A stretch of DNA of 64,000 nt from Vitrella brassicaformis. Taxonomy: Eukaryota > Sar > Vitrellaceae. Positions 1 to 12,745 of the stretch are shown one piece after another (the stretch's first letter is position 1; every line of letters begins with the position of its first letter). The notes under the pieces were generated by a model. The model saw only the letters and a program-made list of their open reading frames with translations. It did not search any database and was not told where the DNA came from. A program made the position numbers and the translations under genes. The DNA is taken from NCBI GenBank assembly GCA_001179505.1, contig CDMY01000182.1:112301-176300 (forward strand). The letters are read 5' to 3'.

Positions 1-2473
1 TTCATGGAGCGGCTCCTCCACACACGATCTGTCACCATCAGACTGTTCGACCCCATGCAGGTACGCATTGCGTTCATGGGTGGGTGGATGGGATGGGTGC
101 ACCGACCGGACTCACGGAAGGGACGGACAGAGACCGCACCACCTTCTGTCTGTTGTGCCACTCACTCTGCGTGCGTGCGTGCGGCAGTTGTTGGGCGAGG
201 CGGAGAACGTCAACGGCGAGGTGCTGGCATCCCCGTACGGCCTCTCGTCCGGTGGCGCCAGTCCCCAGGCGCAGCTCTCCTTCATGAGCCTCGCGAGCGG
301 CGGAGACCTCTCACTCTCACTCTCGCCTTCACCACAAGACGCATCAGGTGCAAATGACAACACCACGGACGGAACGGGGCTCAACGCAGCTGCCAATGGG
401 CCCCAGCAGCAGCAGCAACAGCAGCAGGGTGGTGGTGGTGGTGGTGTGGGTGATCGGTCGTCTGACAGCCTCCTGGACGATGCCGGGAAGCGGGGCAGTG
501 TCTTTGAGGGTGGCGGTGGTGGTGGTGGGTTTGGCGCGTTTGGTGGGGGGCAGGCCAGTGCAGACCCCAAGCAGCGGTTCCTCCGCCATTGGACACTGCA
601 GCCCATGGACATCAGACAAATCAGACTGCTCGACGTACGCCACGCGCATCGATCCATATGTGGACGCAGCGAACACCGATGGACTGACTGACGGATGGGC
701 ACCGGAACGTCTCTCTCTCCCTCTGTGTGTGTGTGTGTGTGTGCGTGTGTTGTGTGTGCAGTTGGTTGCGTGGGTGTCGTACCAGACCAAGATTCCTTCG
801 AGTCGTCTGCAGGTGACGTGCAGCCCCCTCACAGCACAGGAGCCATTCAGTGCATACCTCTGGAGAAACGGACGCGGCAACAGAGGCGAATCGGACGGCA
901 TGGTACGCAGCCAGGCACTAAGGACACACAGACACACAGACAGACAGACAGACAGGTGCACATCCATCCATCCATCCATTGTGTCTGTGTGTATGTGTGT
1001 GTGTTTGTGTGTCAGAAGCACACCTTGGCTGACATGTATCGGCACGACCCCATCGTGGTGCAGATGAGCATCATGCCCATCCCACGCGTACTCTTCGAAC
1101 GAGACTTCGCCGTCGAGGTCAGCGAGGTCAGCCAGACAGGCAGTCAGTCAGTCCATCGACCAGTCCAGTCAGCAAACAGATAGATAACCACACGACGTGT
1201 GCACAGTTAATCCCCTTTGTAATTCTCTTTGTCGGCTGTGTTTGTCTGTCTGTCTGTCTTTGCAGGAGGAGTCCCACCTGCGCCACCGTCTGATATGCGT
1301 GCGGCTCTTCAACGACGCCGTCGAGGTCGTCGGCTGCATCGCCATTCGGATTTGGATGTGGCTGTCAAGTAAACACACAGATGCCACCCACCCATCCACA
1401 CACCTGTCTGTCTGCCTTTCTGTGTGCGTCAGTGGCTGATCTGCTCAAGGAGGTCAAGAGACGCGTCACGCCAGGCAAACCATCTACTTACACACACACA
1501 CGCACACACACGCACACACACACAGAGAGAGAGAGACAGAAATGACAAGTGAATGGCCGTATGTATGTCTGTATGTCTGTGTGTGTGTCTTCCTGCAGAG
1601 ATGATAGCTCGTGGGTTCGACCCCAGCCGTCCGCTGCGTGTGTACCAGCCCAAGGACACTGGCACTCTGACCCTCCCGGGGTCCGTCATGACCAAGGTGG
1701 CTGAGCACCCCCTCGGCACCAATATGCAGGAGATCACAGACATCGACGACGGCCAGCCGCTCTCACACGTGCTCAACTGCATTGCCAAGCCGGGCCGCGA
1801 CAACCCTTTCTACTGGCACTTGAGGGTCGAGCACGCAGACGACCCCGACACGGCCGAACGACTCGTCAAGGAGGAACTCAAAGTCAGTCACCCAGGCACA
1901 GGCTGAACGGACACACGCACAGAGAGAGAGAGAAACGTCGAGGCAAATGAGAATGAACATCATTGCGTGGGTGGTTGGTGTGCGCGTTGATCGATCAGCA
2001 TGTGATGGTGGTGCATGCGAGTCCGCGCGAGAACAACCGGGCCTTCGGACACCAGTTCCTCATCACTATGGAGGTCGGTGGGTGGGTGGGCGGATGAACC
2101 AGGCAGTCTGGTTAACTGGACGATCTATCCACATACACACGCACACACGGACCACAACGGCCACCACAGTGGCAGCCGTCCCTACTTGTGTGTGTGTGTG
2201 TGTGTGTGTGTATGTTAGCGCGACGAGAGGGTTGGGTCGCTCAAGCAGCGCATCCAGAGGAAGGTCAAGCTGTCAGACAAAGAGTTCGCCAAGTACGGAC
2301 ACAAAGAGGGAAGGAGGGAGGGAAACACCCACGCCGCAGCATCAGTCACACACGGCCTTCCTGGCGTGGGTGTGCTGTGTCCTCCCTCCTTGTGTGCAGG
2401 TGGCGATTCTACAAGTGGGACCTCATACACAAGTCATTCCTCAGAGACGGTATGTCAAAGCACCTCCTACACA

Positions 2474-2510
<37 letters not shown>

Positions 2511-2874
2511 CCTTCATTCCTCTCCCTCATTGGCTCCATGTACGTGTGTGTATGTGTATGTGTTGGTTCATTCATTCATTCCTTCACTGATTGGTTGCAC
2601 AGACGACACGCTCGACTGGAACGCCAAGGCACTCATGCTGCTCGGTAGAGACACACACACACACACACACACAGACAGAGAGAGAGAGAGGGAGAGGGAG
2701 AGGGAGAGAGAGAGAGGTGTATCTCATCAATGCATACGTATGCGTGTGATGTGATGTGATGTGTGTGTGATTGACAAACGTACATGTGTGCACTCACTGG
2801 CTGCAGCTGAGCACGACAACCCCAACTCCCGCACACACCAGGCGCGGCGTGACAGGCCCCTCAGGATACGATGA
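1..2874 (+). CDS. USP7/HAUSP-like ubiquitin carboxyl-terminal hydrolase, C-terminal part (5' end outside window)
   Basis: A multi-exon gene enters from the left edge and ends at a TGA at 2872-2874. The last exons join to VVHASPRENNRAFGHQF, LKQRIQRKVKLSDKEFAK, WRFYKWDLIHKSFLRD, TLDWNAKALMLL and AEHDNPNSRTHQAR. This follows the C-terminal ubiquitin-like domain of USP7, including its basic tail after an 'L..EHDNPN'-type segment. Upstream exons (IPRVLFERDFAVEV; HLRHRLICVRLFNDAVEVVG; the long exon from about 1600 to 1890) fit the tandem HUBL domains that bind substrates and activate the peptidase. The peptidase Cys and His boxes are not in the window. An early exon has a Gln run followed by two Gly runs (about 405-545), probably a disordered linker. 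Splice sites are GT..AG. Family assignment rests on the last domain and is fairly secure; exact exon borders of the middle part are not. Confidence 0.8.
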
Positions 2875-4784
2875 AGAAAGGAATGAAGGAATGAAGGAAT
2901 GAAGGAATGAAGGAATGAATGAAGGAAATGAGTGACGTGCCGTCCTGTGTCGCCCCCCACTCCCCCCTTTGCTTTAAGGTGCCTCCCTGCCTCCCTGTCC
3001 GCCTGTCTGTCTGTCTGTCTGCGTGTGCGGTGGATAGCTAGTCAGTCCTCGGTGGCCTCTCTGTCTGAGTGATGCATGCAAGTATTCTGTCTGCATGTAG
3101 CTACGGACACACTGTGTATGGCCCCTCCTTTGTCGTTCTCTTGCTGCCTGTCTGCCTACCTGTCTCCCTGCCTGCGTGCCAGTCTGGGGCTTTTTTGGGC
3201 CAGTCAATGGACGGACGACTGGGGGATTCATTCATTCATCGATTCATTACATGCTCATACAGACATACAGACACCCACACACGTGACGCGACGAGACGAC
3301 CGACACCCAAGGGGGGCGGAGGGTCGTCTCTCTCTACCTAGCTGTCTGTCTGTCTGTCTGTCTGTGTACATACAGATGGCCCGCCAACCCACCGATCCAT
3401 CCATCCATTAATTGACTCATTCTCTGACACAGACAGGCACACGGGCTGGGAACAACCCGTGCACAATCTCTCTCTCTCTCTCTTTCTCTCTCTGTGTGTG
3501 TGGCTTTTCAAGGAATAGATGGATACAACAATGCAACGGAGGAAGGCGTCCCCATCCGTAAGTACGTCCCTATGCCTATGCCTATGCCTATGTGTGTGTG
3601 TGTGGGGGTACATTTATGTATGTATTCATCGGCGGCCAGCCATCCAGCCATCAGCCATGCACGACAGACAGACAGCCCGGCTATCGGTCTCTACAGTCGA
3701 TCAGTCAATCGATGACTTTCAACCCTGTGTAGGTAGGTAGGCAGGCAGGCAGGTAGACACAAAGAGAGACAGACAGACAGACGGCCGTACAATGACAGGT
3801 CAGAGGGTTCTTTTCAATTGCGGCATACGAACCAACGACCAGCAGTGGCGGACGGATGGGCGTGCGGGCGAGTAGCCGACGCGCGTAGCCGGCTCTCCAT
3901 TGCGTTGCGTTGCCCCCCTCCCCGGGCCCCTCCCTCTCTATTTGTGACGGTTTCACCGATCGAGTGTGAGCGTGCGGGGGTCATGCGAGCAGGGAGGCAC
4001 AGCCGAGATGGATGGATGAGTGGATGGGTGGGCTTGCTGCAGGCCTGTACCATACTGACTGATAGACATCAACCATTCCAATCAAAACCACCCGTGGGTG
4101 GGTGACATCATTGTCATGCTGTTTGGGTCTCAGAGAGAGAGGGAGAGAGGGAGTCCGGTGCAGGTGTGCCATTTGACAGCCTGCCTGCCTGAGCGGTTGT
4201 GGCGGTGGTGGGTGGGTACGTAAGGGGAGGGCTGAGGGTGTGGGGTACATGTGCCGTTTTGTCAGATGCACGTGCATGCTTGGATGGATGGATGGACGAT
4301 GGATGGATTGCATGAATGAATGAACAAATACACTCAGTGGCCCGTGGCATGCTATCTACCTATTCTACGGTTCTATCTATCACTCTATCTACTCAGTGTT
4401 TGCTCATGCATGTGGGAGGCGACCAGATTTTATAAGTCTGTCTGCCTACCTGCCTGCGTGCCTGTATGTATGTTGTTGGCTGGTTCACGCACGCGCACAC
4501 TCGCCCCCTCCCTCCCTCCCTCGCTCATCGATTGAGGCGCTCATCGATTGAGGCCTGCCTTGCTGGCTTCCCTCCCTCCCTCTTGTGTGCACGTGTGTCT
4601 ATGCCTTTCTCTCTCTCCCTCCCTCCTTGTGTGCCTGCCTGCTATTTGTATGCATCAAGATGCGTGTGTGTGTGTGTGTGTGGTTTGCGTCCATGTCTGT
4701 GTGTGTGTCTGACTGACAAGTCCAGCTGTGTGTGTGATCGTGTCTGTTTCTGTCAATCAATCAATGAGTGTACGCGTGAGCCGA
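2875..4784. other. Gene-poor spacer with microsatellites; one isolated exon-like segment
   Basis: The stretch after the USP7-like stop is dominated by GAAT, TGTC, CAGG, GGAT and CT-rich simple repeats. A 45-nt segment at 3513-3557 has a CAAG acceptor and a canonical GTAAGTAC donor. One of its frames reads IDGYNNATEEGVPI. No neighbouring exon joins to it, so it may be an orphan or alternative exon. Nothing else in this stretch looks coding. The 5' exon of the next gene could lie between about 3700 and 4640, but I cannot identify it. Confidence 0.4.
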
Positions 4785-4800
4785 GGGCCCGGGCGAGTGT

Positions 4801-5676
4801 GTGGCATCGTCAAAGAAACATCCTTTTGATGAGAAGAATTGTAGATACGGCATCCAAGAGGTCCCCAAAGAGGTCGGCAGCGGATTGTACTGCGTCGCAG
4901 TGCACGTATGTGGCGAAGAGGAATCCTTGACTGACGACTGGAGCCACTGTCAGTCAGAACACCTGTTTCCTTGTTGGTTGCCACTTCATGCAGGACGTGA
5001 AGATCAAGATCCCCGTCGGCAAGGAATACGTCATTTCAACGCACCGGGTTGGGGAGGCATACTTCATTGCAAACGGATTCGTGGATTCAGTCCACATCAA
5101 ATACAGCGAGGAAGAAGAAAAAACCTACTGGTTCAAGTGGCTTAGTAGAGCGACACACATGCACAGCCACTGAGAGACACTGAAGACGATATGTGGATGT
5201 GCACACATGCACACCGCAGGCGCTGCGGCGTGGAAGTCCACCCCAAACCCTAAGTCCACCCGCGCCTTCGTTGAAACAGGTACAAGGCCGACAAATGGAG
5301 GGCGCTCGAGTGGTATACGCTGTTTGTGTGTGTCCGTGGCCCATACAGGTGCATCTGCTGAGTTGTCGTCTGCTGCCCGTCTGCGGCTTTCGCTGGTCCA
5401 GCAGAAGATGCAGCACGGCAAGGCCATGTACAAGGCCGCCATAGCAATGCACGAGGCCGCCATAGCGACGCACGCGGCCGCCATTGACATCATCGAGACC
5501 GCCGAGCGCCAGCTGGGCGCCATCGACACGGGGGCCAACGGAGGCGCATTCATCCAACACACACAGCAGACCGAAGGTATATAAAGCCACTCATCTTGAC
5601 GCCACATGCATGTGGATATGCACTTACTTACGGGCTGCCTGTGTGTGTGTGTGCAGGTAACGCGCAAGCAGTTTAA
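4801..5676 (+). CDS. Uncharacterised protein: beta-rich N-terminal part plus Ala-rich coiled helix
   Basis: No characterised family is recognised. Exons read YGIQEVPKEVGSGLYCVAVH, then DVKIKIPVGKEYVISTHRVG and following residues to TYWFK, then YKADKWRALE, and then a helical exon with SLVQQKMQHGKAMYKAAIA and repeated A-I-A-x-H-x-A-A-I units. The first three join in frame through GT..AG sites. The join into the helical exon does not keep phase with canonical sites, so either a short exon is missed or the copy is damaged. The last exon ends GNAQAV after a GCAG acceptor. No in-frame ATG precedes the first exon (a stop lies just upstream), so a 5' exon is missing; 4801 is only the first clearly coding base. 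The helix resembles those of the anchor-family genes at 44.2-45.6 and 62.1-62.95 kb, which suggests a distant relative. Confidence 0.5.
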
Positions 5677-5962
5677 GATCAAGGAGCACTGCAAAGCTCC
5701 CTCTGCCTCCAGTGTGGGCGCCCAATGCACACATTCGATCGTGCGACTACATGAAAGGATGCTTCTGTGACGAATACTACCCTTAGCTCGCTACCGGAAG
5801 GAGAGGAATGGTAACACGACCATAGGGACCAACCATTGTATGTGGGTATCTATGGGACACACACAGGGGTGGGTGCCATGAAAGGGGTCCGTCCGTCCGT
5901 CCATCCATGGGCGACCTTGTTTTCTTCGCTCTGTGTGTGTGTGTGGGGGGGGGGGGGGGGGC

Positions 5963-6262
5963 NNNNNNNNNNNNNNNNNNNNNNNNNNNNNNNNNNNNNN
6001 NNNNNNNNNNNNNNNNNNNNNNNNNNNNNNNNNNNNNNNNNNNNNNNNNNNNNNNNNNNNNNNNNNNNNNNNNNNNNNNNNNNNNNNNNNNNNNNNNNNN
6101 NNNNNNNNNNNNNNNNNNNNNNNNNNNNNNNNNNNNNNNNNNNNNNNNNNNNNNNNNNNNNNNNNNNNNNNNNNNNNNNNNNNNNNNNNNNNNNNNNNNN
6201 NNNNNNNNNNNNNNNNNNNNNNNNNNNNNNNNNNNNNNNNNNNNNNNNNNNNNNNNNNNNNN
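5963..6262. other. Assembly gap of 300 N
   Basis: Exactly 300 N flanked on both sides by G homopolymers (about 18 G on the left, 9 on the right). The round size suggests an estimated or default gap. Any open frame spanning it is an artefact. Confidence 0.99.
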
Positions 6263-6713
6263 GGGGGGGGGCATCTGCACCGCACTTTTTGACCCGCAAT
6301 TGCCGCTCGCTCCCCCCCCCTCTTCCCCCGCTCTCTCGTGTTATGTGTGTATGATTTGCTATACGACGACCTTTGAACTTTCGGACACGCCACCAATATA
6401 TATATAGACTATTTCAAAGCGCACATGAAGTCTTTTTGTTTTTTTGTTTTTCATTTTCATTTTCATTTTCGTTTTTCATTATCGGTTCCAATTCTCATTT
6501 CCACCACGCCCCGCTAGCACTCAAGTCCCGTTTCACTAGTGATTATCGCTGCCCGGCCGTTGCGTTTGTTTGGTCATTTTCACTGTTACTTTCTGCGTCG
6601 TGCTGCAAGTTTAATCCCATGTCTCCCCACCTTTTTTTTTCTTTTAAACCTCATTTTGTGACTGCAAAGCAGCACGACGAATGTGCATTAATCTCGCCAT
6701 TAGAAGGAAGAAG
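6263..6713. other. T-rich non-coding stretch
   Basis: This segment is unusually T-rich for the window, with tandem CATTTT-type units near 6445-6475, and lacks the usual CA/TG microsatellites. I see no conserved protein and no convincing exon. It precedes the duplicated membrane-gene fragment and may have moved with it. Confidence 0.4.
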
Positions 6714-6957
6714 GAACCAACGAAGAGGCTGGCCATGAATGACTTATCCATTGTCTCTGTCTTGTCCATCCACCAGTCCAGGTGATGATCTTCCCTAACA
6801 TGATCTTCCCTAACATAGCAGAGATCATTGCTAAGGAGGTGAGCATCTCTCCGTCTTCTTCTGCGATGCCCATTCTGGAGAAATGCGCGGGTATTCTCGT
6901 GCTGATTACGATTGAAGCCTTCATGGAGACCATTCTGATTACCGTCCGTGAGACATG
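6714..6957 (+). pseudogene. Fragment of the lineage-specific multi-pass membrane protein family
   Basis: This stretch is a near-identical, inverted copy of 15540-15766. It starts in the 'ACCAACGAAGAGGC' sequence, crosses the intron-exon border TCCAG/GTGATGATCTT, and encodes AEIIAKEVSISPSSSAMP followed by the hydrophobic ILVLITIEAFMETILITV. A TGA follows shortly after, where the parent continues. Because the intron is also present, the copy arose at DNA level and is not a processed retrocopy. It carries a short internal duplication (GATCTTCCCTAACAT twice) absent from the parent. No promoter or other exons accompany it. Confidence 0.75.
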
Positions 6958-7030
6958 ATCACAATGGTGGACACACAACACACATGACACCCACACACAT
7001 GGATGGATGGATGGATGTGCACTCAGTTAC

Positions 7031-7178
7031 CTTCGCAGCCTCGCACGCTCCTTAATGCGCTCCCATGCCCACCCCTCGCTGCCCTCCCTCTCCGCCTCCT
7101 TCTCCTCCTCTACATCGTCCTCTGACTGGTCATCAAAATCCTCTCTCTGTCTCTGTGGGCTGCGCAGAGGAGGCTTCT
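7031..7178 (-). CDS. Candidate exon of an unidentified acidic/charged protein
   Basis: On the minus strand a GGCAG acceptor opens a frame reading KKPPLRSPQRQREDFDDQSE, then a Glu/Asp-rich run and AWERIKERARLRR. It is closed by a good GTAACTG donor. A second possible exon lies upstream at about 7260-7320 (PVTSASDDGEDE). The composition is typical of a disordered nuclear or linker segment. No complete gene can be assembled and downstream exons would run into the duplicated membrane fragment, so this may be the 5' remnant of a broken gene. Confidence 0.3.
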
Positions 7179-7816
7179 TGCTGCCCCCTCCCCCCAAGTT
7201 GTGAGCCACGTACGAGTGGCAGTGAACAGGTGCGTGTTTGTGTTATACCACTGGTAGGCAAGAGAGAGAGAATGAGCTCGTCCTCACCATCATCAGAGGC
7301 TGAGGTTACAGGTAAAGGCTCACAGACATATCATCGTCTCTTGCGATCCCTCTCTATGTCCTCCGCCGTCGCTGAGGATGGTGCATGCTGGCGTGTTTGT
7401 CGCGTGATTGAGAGTTGGTCGTTTGACGCAGTTCATTTCATGAGAGACCGACAGACTCTACCTGCCGTTACGCTATGACTCATCAATGTGTTTCCACAGG
7501 AGCCCAGATTTGCTAGGGTTTGTTACGTAATACAAGATCTCCATCTCTAAACCACCCACATATCCACGGACACACACACACACACACACACGTGTCAAAA
7601 ATCGCATACATTCGTGCAGCCATTCGTTCTTCGTCACAGGAGAGAGGGGAGGGGAACGGGGGTATCAACAGTGTATGTTAACATGCACGCGCCAGTCAGT
7701 CAGTCAGTCACAAAAATCTAGCAGCATCTCATCGACCTTCTTACATAGACGCGCTCACCCACGCACACGAGGGAGGCCGTGCGCACGCCGAGACATCCTG
7801 GACGCCCTCACGCCAT

Positions 7817-10800
7817 TCACGCGGCGACGGCCACCTTAGTCTCCTCTTGCTGGTCCTCCTCTTCTGACGGCGGCTCCACCCAACGGCCGTGCTCCTGACA
7901 GACGCACACAGAGCGAGACACAGAGAGAGACAGGGAGGCACAGGTTGGTGTCGTGTCTCGTGTGAATGGGCTGTGTTGTGTGGCTCAGTGGGTGGCTGAC
8001 CTTGATGAGGTCCACGAGTCTGTCGCAGGCCTCCTCGTTGGGGATGCCCCGCTTGACCACCTCCTTTCCCACATACAGGTCGACCTTCCCAGGCGCCCCA
8101 CCCACATAGCCGAAGTCCGCATCCGCCATCTCACCCGGACCATTGACGATGCACCTACAAACACAACACACAACACACAACACACAGCGCCCACAGTGTG
8201 CTCATGCCGCCCGTGAGCGTGTTTCGTGGCTCTGAGCGCTTACCCCATGACAGCGATTGAGACGCCCGGCAGGTGTCCCGTTTTCTGCCGTATCTGTTCG
8301 GTGACCTCCTGCAGGTCGAATAGCGTCCGACCGCACGAGGGGCACGAGATGAACTCGGTCTTGATGTTGCGCATCCGGGAACCCTAAAAGCGTGTGGATG
8401 TGCCTGTGTGGTGCTGCAGCTCCGTGCGTGTGTGAATGAGTGTGGCCTCACTTGAAGGATGCTGAAAGAGATGAGCCTGAGGTCCTCAAGGGAGAGCGGG
8501 GCGGAGGCGGGCAGACCACCCTGTGGGAACACCCCCACACACAGGTACCATGGTGTGTGCTTGTGTGTGCCTGTGCTACGCTATGCGTCTGTGTATCCAC
8601 TCCCCTCTCACCTCGACCTCGACCATGATTCCCTCGCCGAGTGCGTCCACCAGCAGAGACCCCACCTCCACACCGCTTGATATCACCAAATCCTGCACAC
8701 ACAACACAACCACACGCGCAAATGGATGCGACACATAGATATCTGCAGCCGCATCCCCGGCCACCCACATACGCACATACGCACAGACCTCAGCGTCGCT
8801 CGCCTCCTCTTGGGTAAAGTAGAGGTGGTGGATCACTGCCACCCTCAGGCCCGCGCGCTTGATGTGGTCGAACACCCTCCTCGAGGCGTGCAACCGACTC
8901 AACGACGGCTTGATGCGCAACAGAATCAAGGCCGGGGACGGCTGAAACACCACACACACACACACACGCACACGTCGGTTGTGCAGGGTTTGCTGTGTGT
9001 CTGTCTGTCTGTCTCTCTGGTTTCCCATGTTGGTTCGTACTTTCATTGTGCTGAGCTGCTGGAGCTCGTCATCGGTCTCATCGCCTTCCACCTCAACCGC
9101 AAGACGAATCACACCCTCGGGGAGCGCATAACCTGCACGCCCACATCCACCCACGGATGGATGGACGAGTGCATAGAAATGTGTGTGTGCAGCGGTTGTG
9201 TGTGTGTGTGTGTCTACCGTCAGGGCCGGTATCTCTGATGTACTCCTTCAGAGTTATCACCCCAACCGCATCGGCGACTGTGGGTGATTGAGTGGGTGAG
9301 CGTGTGTGCAGAGCACAGAGGACAACAAATGCCATCGATTTTGGCTTGTGCGAGTGGTCTGTGTATCTTCGTGCTTTGCTTCTGTGGCTCACGTGGCTTT
9401 GCCCTCAGCTCTGCCATGGGCGCCAGGATGCCCACGTTCACCTACAGAGAGGTATCCCATAACACACATCGCATTGCATTTTCGCGAAAAGCTGTGCCAC
9501 GTGGGTATGTACAGCGCACATACCTCCTGCAGTCGTCTGAGTGCGAGCCTCCTGCCGGCGTCGTCCGTGTCGGGCAGGCGGCGCATGAAGATCGAGTCGC
9601 TCGTGGCGATGTCCTTGAAGGGCATACCCACCACCAGCTTGCACCCAAGCTGCGCGTACAGCTTGTCCTGTGACACACAGCGCCACACAACGGGGAGCGG
9701 TCAGGGGGGCTGTTGGGTGGCTGGGTACACCCTCACAGGTTGTTGCAGGTCGTCAAGTGTGACGGCGCTGAGGACCGATCCGTCTCGGTTGAGGAGGCCC
9801 CGCACGTCCCACGTGTCCGACGGCTCCTGGGAGGGAAGATCCACCTGGGGTCGCGCAATCACATACACACATAGATACAACAACATGCAGCAATCGAGTC
9901 GATGTGCGCATATTCATGAGCTTGGTGTGTGTCTGTCTCGTGTTGTGTCTGTCGTGGTGTACTGTACGCACCTCTCTCCTCGAGAAGGTCTGGAAGTCGC
10001 GTGTAGTCTCTTCGAACTCGGGGACAGCCAACTGCACACAAACACACCACATCACATCACATCACATCAACTACAAGTGCGGTGGGTGGGGAGGCAGTGG
10101 CTGCATCAAGCACCTGTTTCTGTCTCGCTTCGGGTGTCAGTTTGCTCCTGGCGATGTCGGCCAGCTTCCCACAGGGCGTCAGCTCGTACCACGGGTCCTG
10201 ACAAGCAGGTGGAGGGGACAAACACACACACACGTTGAAACATCCACCCAAATGTGTGCATACGTTTGTGTGAGGATCTGTCTGCGCGCGAGTGTGCGTG
10301 TCGGTGGGGTGGCTCCCTCGCCCCCTCCCTCCCTCCTTGCTGCATATGGTACGTACCTCAGTGAGTGAGACCCTGATTGTGTCGCCGATGCCGTCCTGCA
10401 GCAGCGCGCCGATGCCTATGGCGCTCTTGATGCGACCATCCTCACCTGCAAGACAACACACCATTCACAACTACCTGTTTGTGTGTGTACTGTGGGATAT
10501 TCTGCCTCTCACCTTCGCCCGCCTCGGTGACGCCCAGGTGTATGGGGTAGGCGAAGCCGCGCGCATACATCTCGGCTACCAACAGCCGATATGCCTGCAC
10601 ACGCACATTGACAAATCGATAGGTAGGTGATACAGACAGGCGCGTGTGTCGGCGTGTGTGTATGGGGGCAGGGGGATACCTGCGCCATGACTAGCGGGTT
10701 GCTGGCCTTCATCGAGAAGCAGAAATTGTGATAGTCGTTGGCCCTGACACCCATACACGTATTGGGTATGACATGGCTGAATATGCGGGCACCTGCTGCC

Positions 10801-12493
10801 CCCCTCCCTCCCTCCCCCAGCACAATTCCCTCCCCACCGGCAGATGTCTGCAAATTCCAGCGCCGACTCGACCATGCCTCTCGGGGTGTCACCTGCACAC
10901 ACCCACCCCACAGACGCATCTTCATGTGTGTACATCCCTTATGTGTGTGTAGATCCGATCCGTGTGTTATGGGTGGGTACCGACCGAAGAAAGAGAGGAT
11001 CCTGTTGCTGAGAGAGCCGTGGTTGGTGCCGATGCGCATCGCCCGGCCCAGTGACTTGCACTTCTCAACCAAAGGGGTGAACAGCTGATGGATTGTACGT
11101 ACCCAGGTGCCCAGACACAACGTCACACTTGTGTGTAGGGACGGACATACAGCACGGCCTCTCTGCGTGTGTCCGTGTCTGTGGCCTCTCGCTAATTAAC
11201 CTCTTCGATGCGCTCACGGCCCTTCAGGAAGTCACTGTAGTCGTCAAACACCTGAACAACGCACACACACGCGGTCATGCGAACTATCTGCACGCACAAT
11301 GCACAGTGTGGGCGCTCGCGGCACTTACCAGTTGGTCGAATTTCTTGGCCCCGTCGGCGAAGTTGCCTGGGTTGACGCGCACCTTCTCAAAGGCGTCGGC
11401 AACCATCATGGCCACCTGTCACACCACACACAAGACCACACACGAGACAACACATCCATTCATGATCCATCCATCCATCCAGGGCTGGGTGGCTGACCTT
11501 TGGGGCAAAGTGTATGTCGGCCACGAGAGGGATGTCGTATCCTTTTTTGAAGAGCTCCTCGCGGATGGCGGCGGCGGCCTCGGCCTCCTTGAGGCCCTGC
11601 ACCGTCAGACGACAGATGTCCGCACCCGCATCGGCGATACGCATCACCTAATCCAACCAACCAGCCAGCCAATGCAAGGCACAGGAAGGCGTTCAGGATT
11701 CAGGTCAGGTCAGGTCACTCGGGCAGCGGCCATGTTTGTCCGTGTGCGTGTCACGTCACCTGCTCGACACTGGCTTTGACGTCTCTAGTGTCTGACGTGG
11801 TCATCGTCTGCAACGCGATGCGATGCTGGCCGCCTGCATCCGTCGCGTCGCACCCATACACAAGGTCGAGTGACGTGCACGTCTGCAGTGCATGCCAGCC
11901 AACAGTGTGTGCCCGCACCTACCTATCGGCACTTTGCCGATCCACACGGTCTGCGAAGGAAACCTGCAAGACAAAAGGCGTCCGTCCATGAGTGAGCGCT
12001 CGGAGGCAGGCAGACATGACATAACGATAGACGGCGGTCGATGGACTGTGCTGACCTCTCAGTGGTCCTCAGCGACTCGCAGTACTTCTTGAGGTCGGCC
12101 GGCGACGTCTGTCCGGGCATCAGGATGGGCGACGCTGCCTCGGTGTCCATCAGCTACACACAGCATGCACAAACACAACACAGCACAGGACGCTCTCATG
12201 CAGCTGACGTTGTGCCATGATGTGCTGCACTCACGTATTGACTGCGCCGTAGCCTCTGAAGACGCGGACCGTCAGACCTGCACAATTTAACACACCAGAG
12301 CCATATGGTACAGACAGACAGCCATTGCCTGCACACAGGTAGACAGACGCACACACACACACACACACCTGAGTGGTGTTGTGCCAGGCACCACGAATGC
12401 GCCGCCAATCTCGCCGCATCGACCAACGTGACTGCCTGCCAACAGCAGGAGCAGTGCGGCTGAGCGCATGGCAGAGCCAGCCACGCACTTCAT
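7817..12493 (-). CDS. ispG: 4-hydroxy-3-methylbut-2-en-1-yl diphosphate synthase (IspG/GcpE), plastid type
   Basis: Catalyses the penultimate MEP-pathway step, reductive dehydration of MEcPP to HMBPP, in the plastid stroma with a [4Fe-4S] cluster. About 18 short exons join to a full protein. The N-terminus reads [18 protein letters not shown], a signal peptide, as expected for a plastid reached through the secretory route. The TIM-barrel part includes [71 protein letters not shown] and [20 protein letters not shown]. The long middle insertion typical of plant and apicomplexan GcpE is present ([37 protein letters not shown]). The C-terminal cluster domain carries [13 protein letters not shown] and [20 protein letters not shown], giving the three cysteine ligands. 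The start at 12493 is chosen for the signal peptide. A divergent promoter is shared with YKT6. Very secure. Confidence 0.96.
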
Positions 12494-12745
12494 TCACGGA
12501 CGCCCGAGATGCGATGTGACGCAGATCAAAATCCGCACCGGATGTCAAACTCTGACCTTTTTTGGCTTGGCCAGCGTCTTATTGCAAGCGCATGACCTCG
12601 GATCTTGGCGAAAAAGGTGGTCGCCTCTTGCGAGCTTTTCAATACAGGGTGTTTCAATACAGCAACGCGCATTGCGAAGAAGCAGAGCGCTGCCAGGCCT
12701 TGTTGCAATCGATTAAGTTTGTTTTAAGTCCGCGAAGGCGCAGAG
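12494..12745. promoter_or_regulatory. Divergent promoter region between ispG and YKT6
   Basis: About 250 bases separate the two start codons, so both genes must draw their promoters from this stretch. It lacks the microsatellites seen in introns. No TATA-like element is obvious. Assignment is by position only. Confidence 0.5.

Noticed and set aside
347-1067. Long overlapping open frames on both strands with Val-, Cys- and Thr-rich low-complexity peptides
   Set aside because: They are translations of TG/CA microsatellites and shadows of the USP7-like exons; intron composition explains them.
5783-6407. Open frames of 110-200 codons on both strands
   Set aside because: They run through the 300-N gap and have no real sequence.
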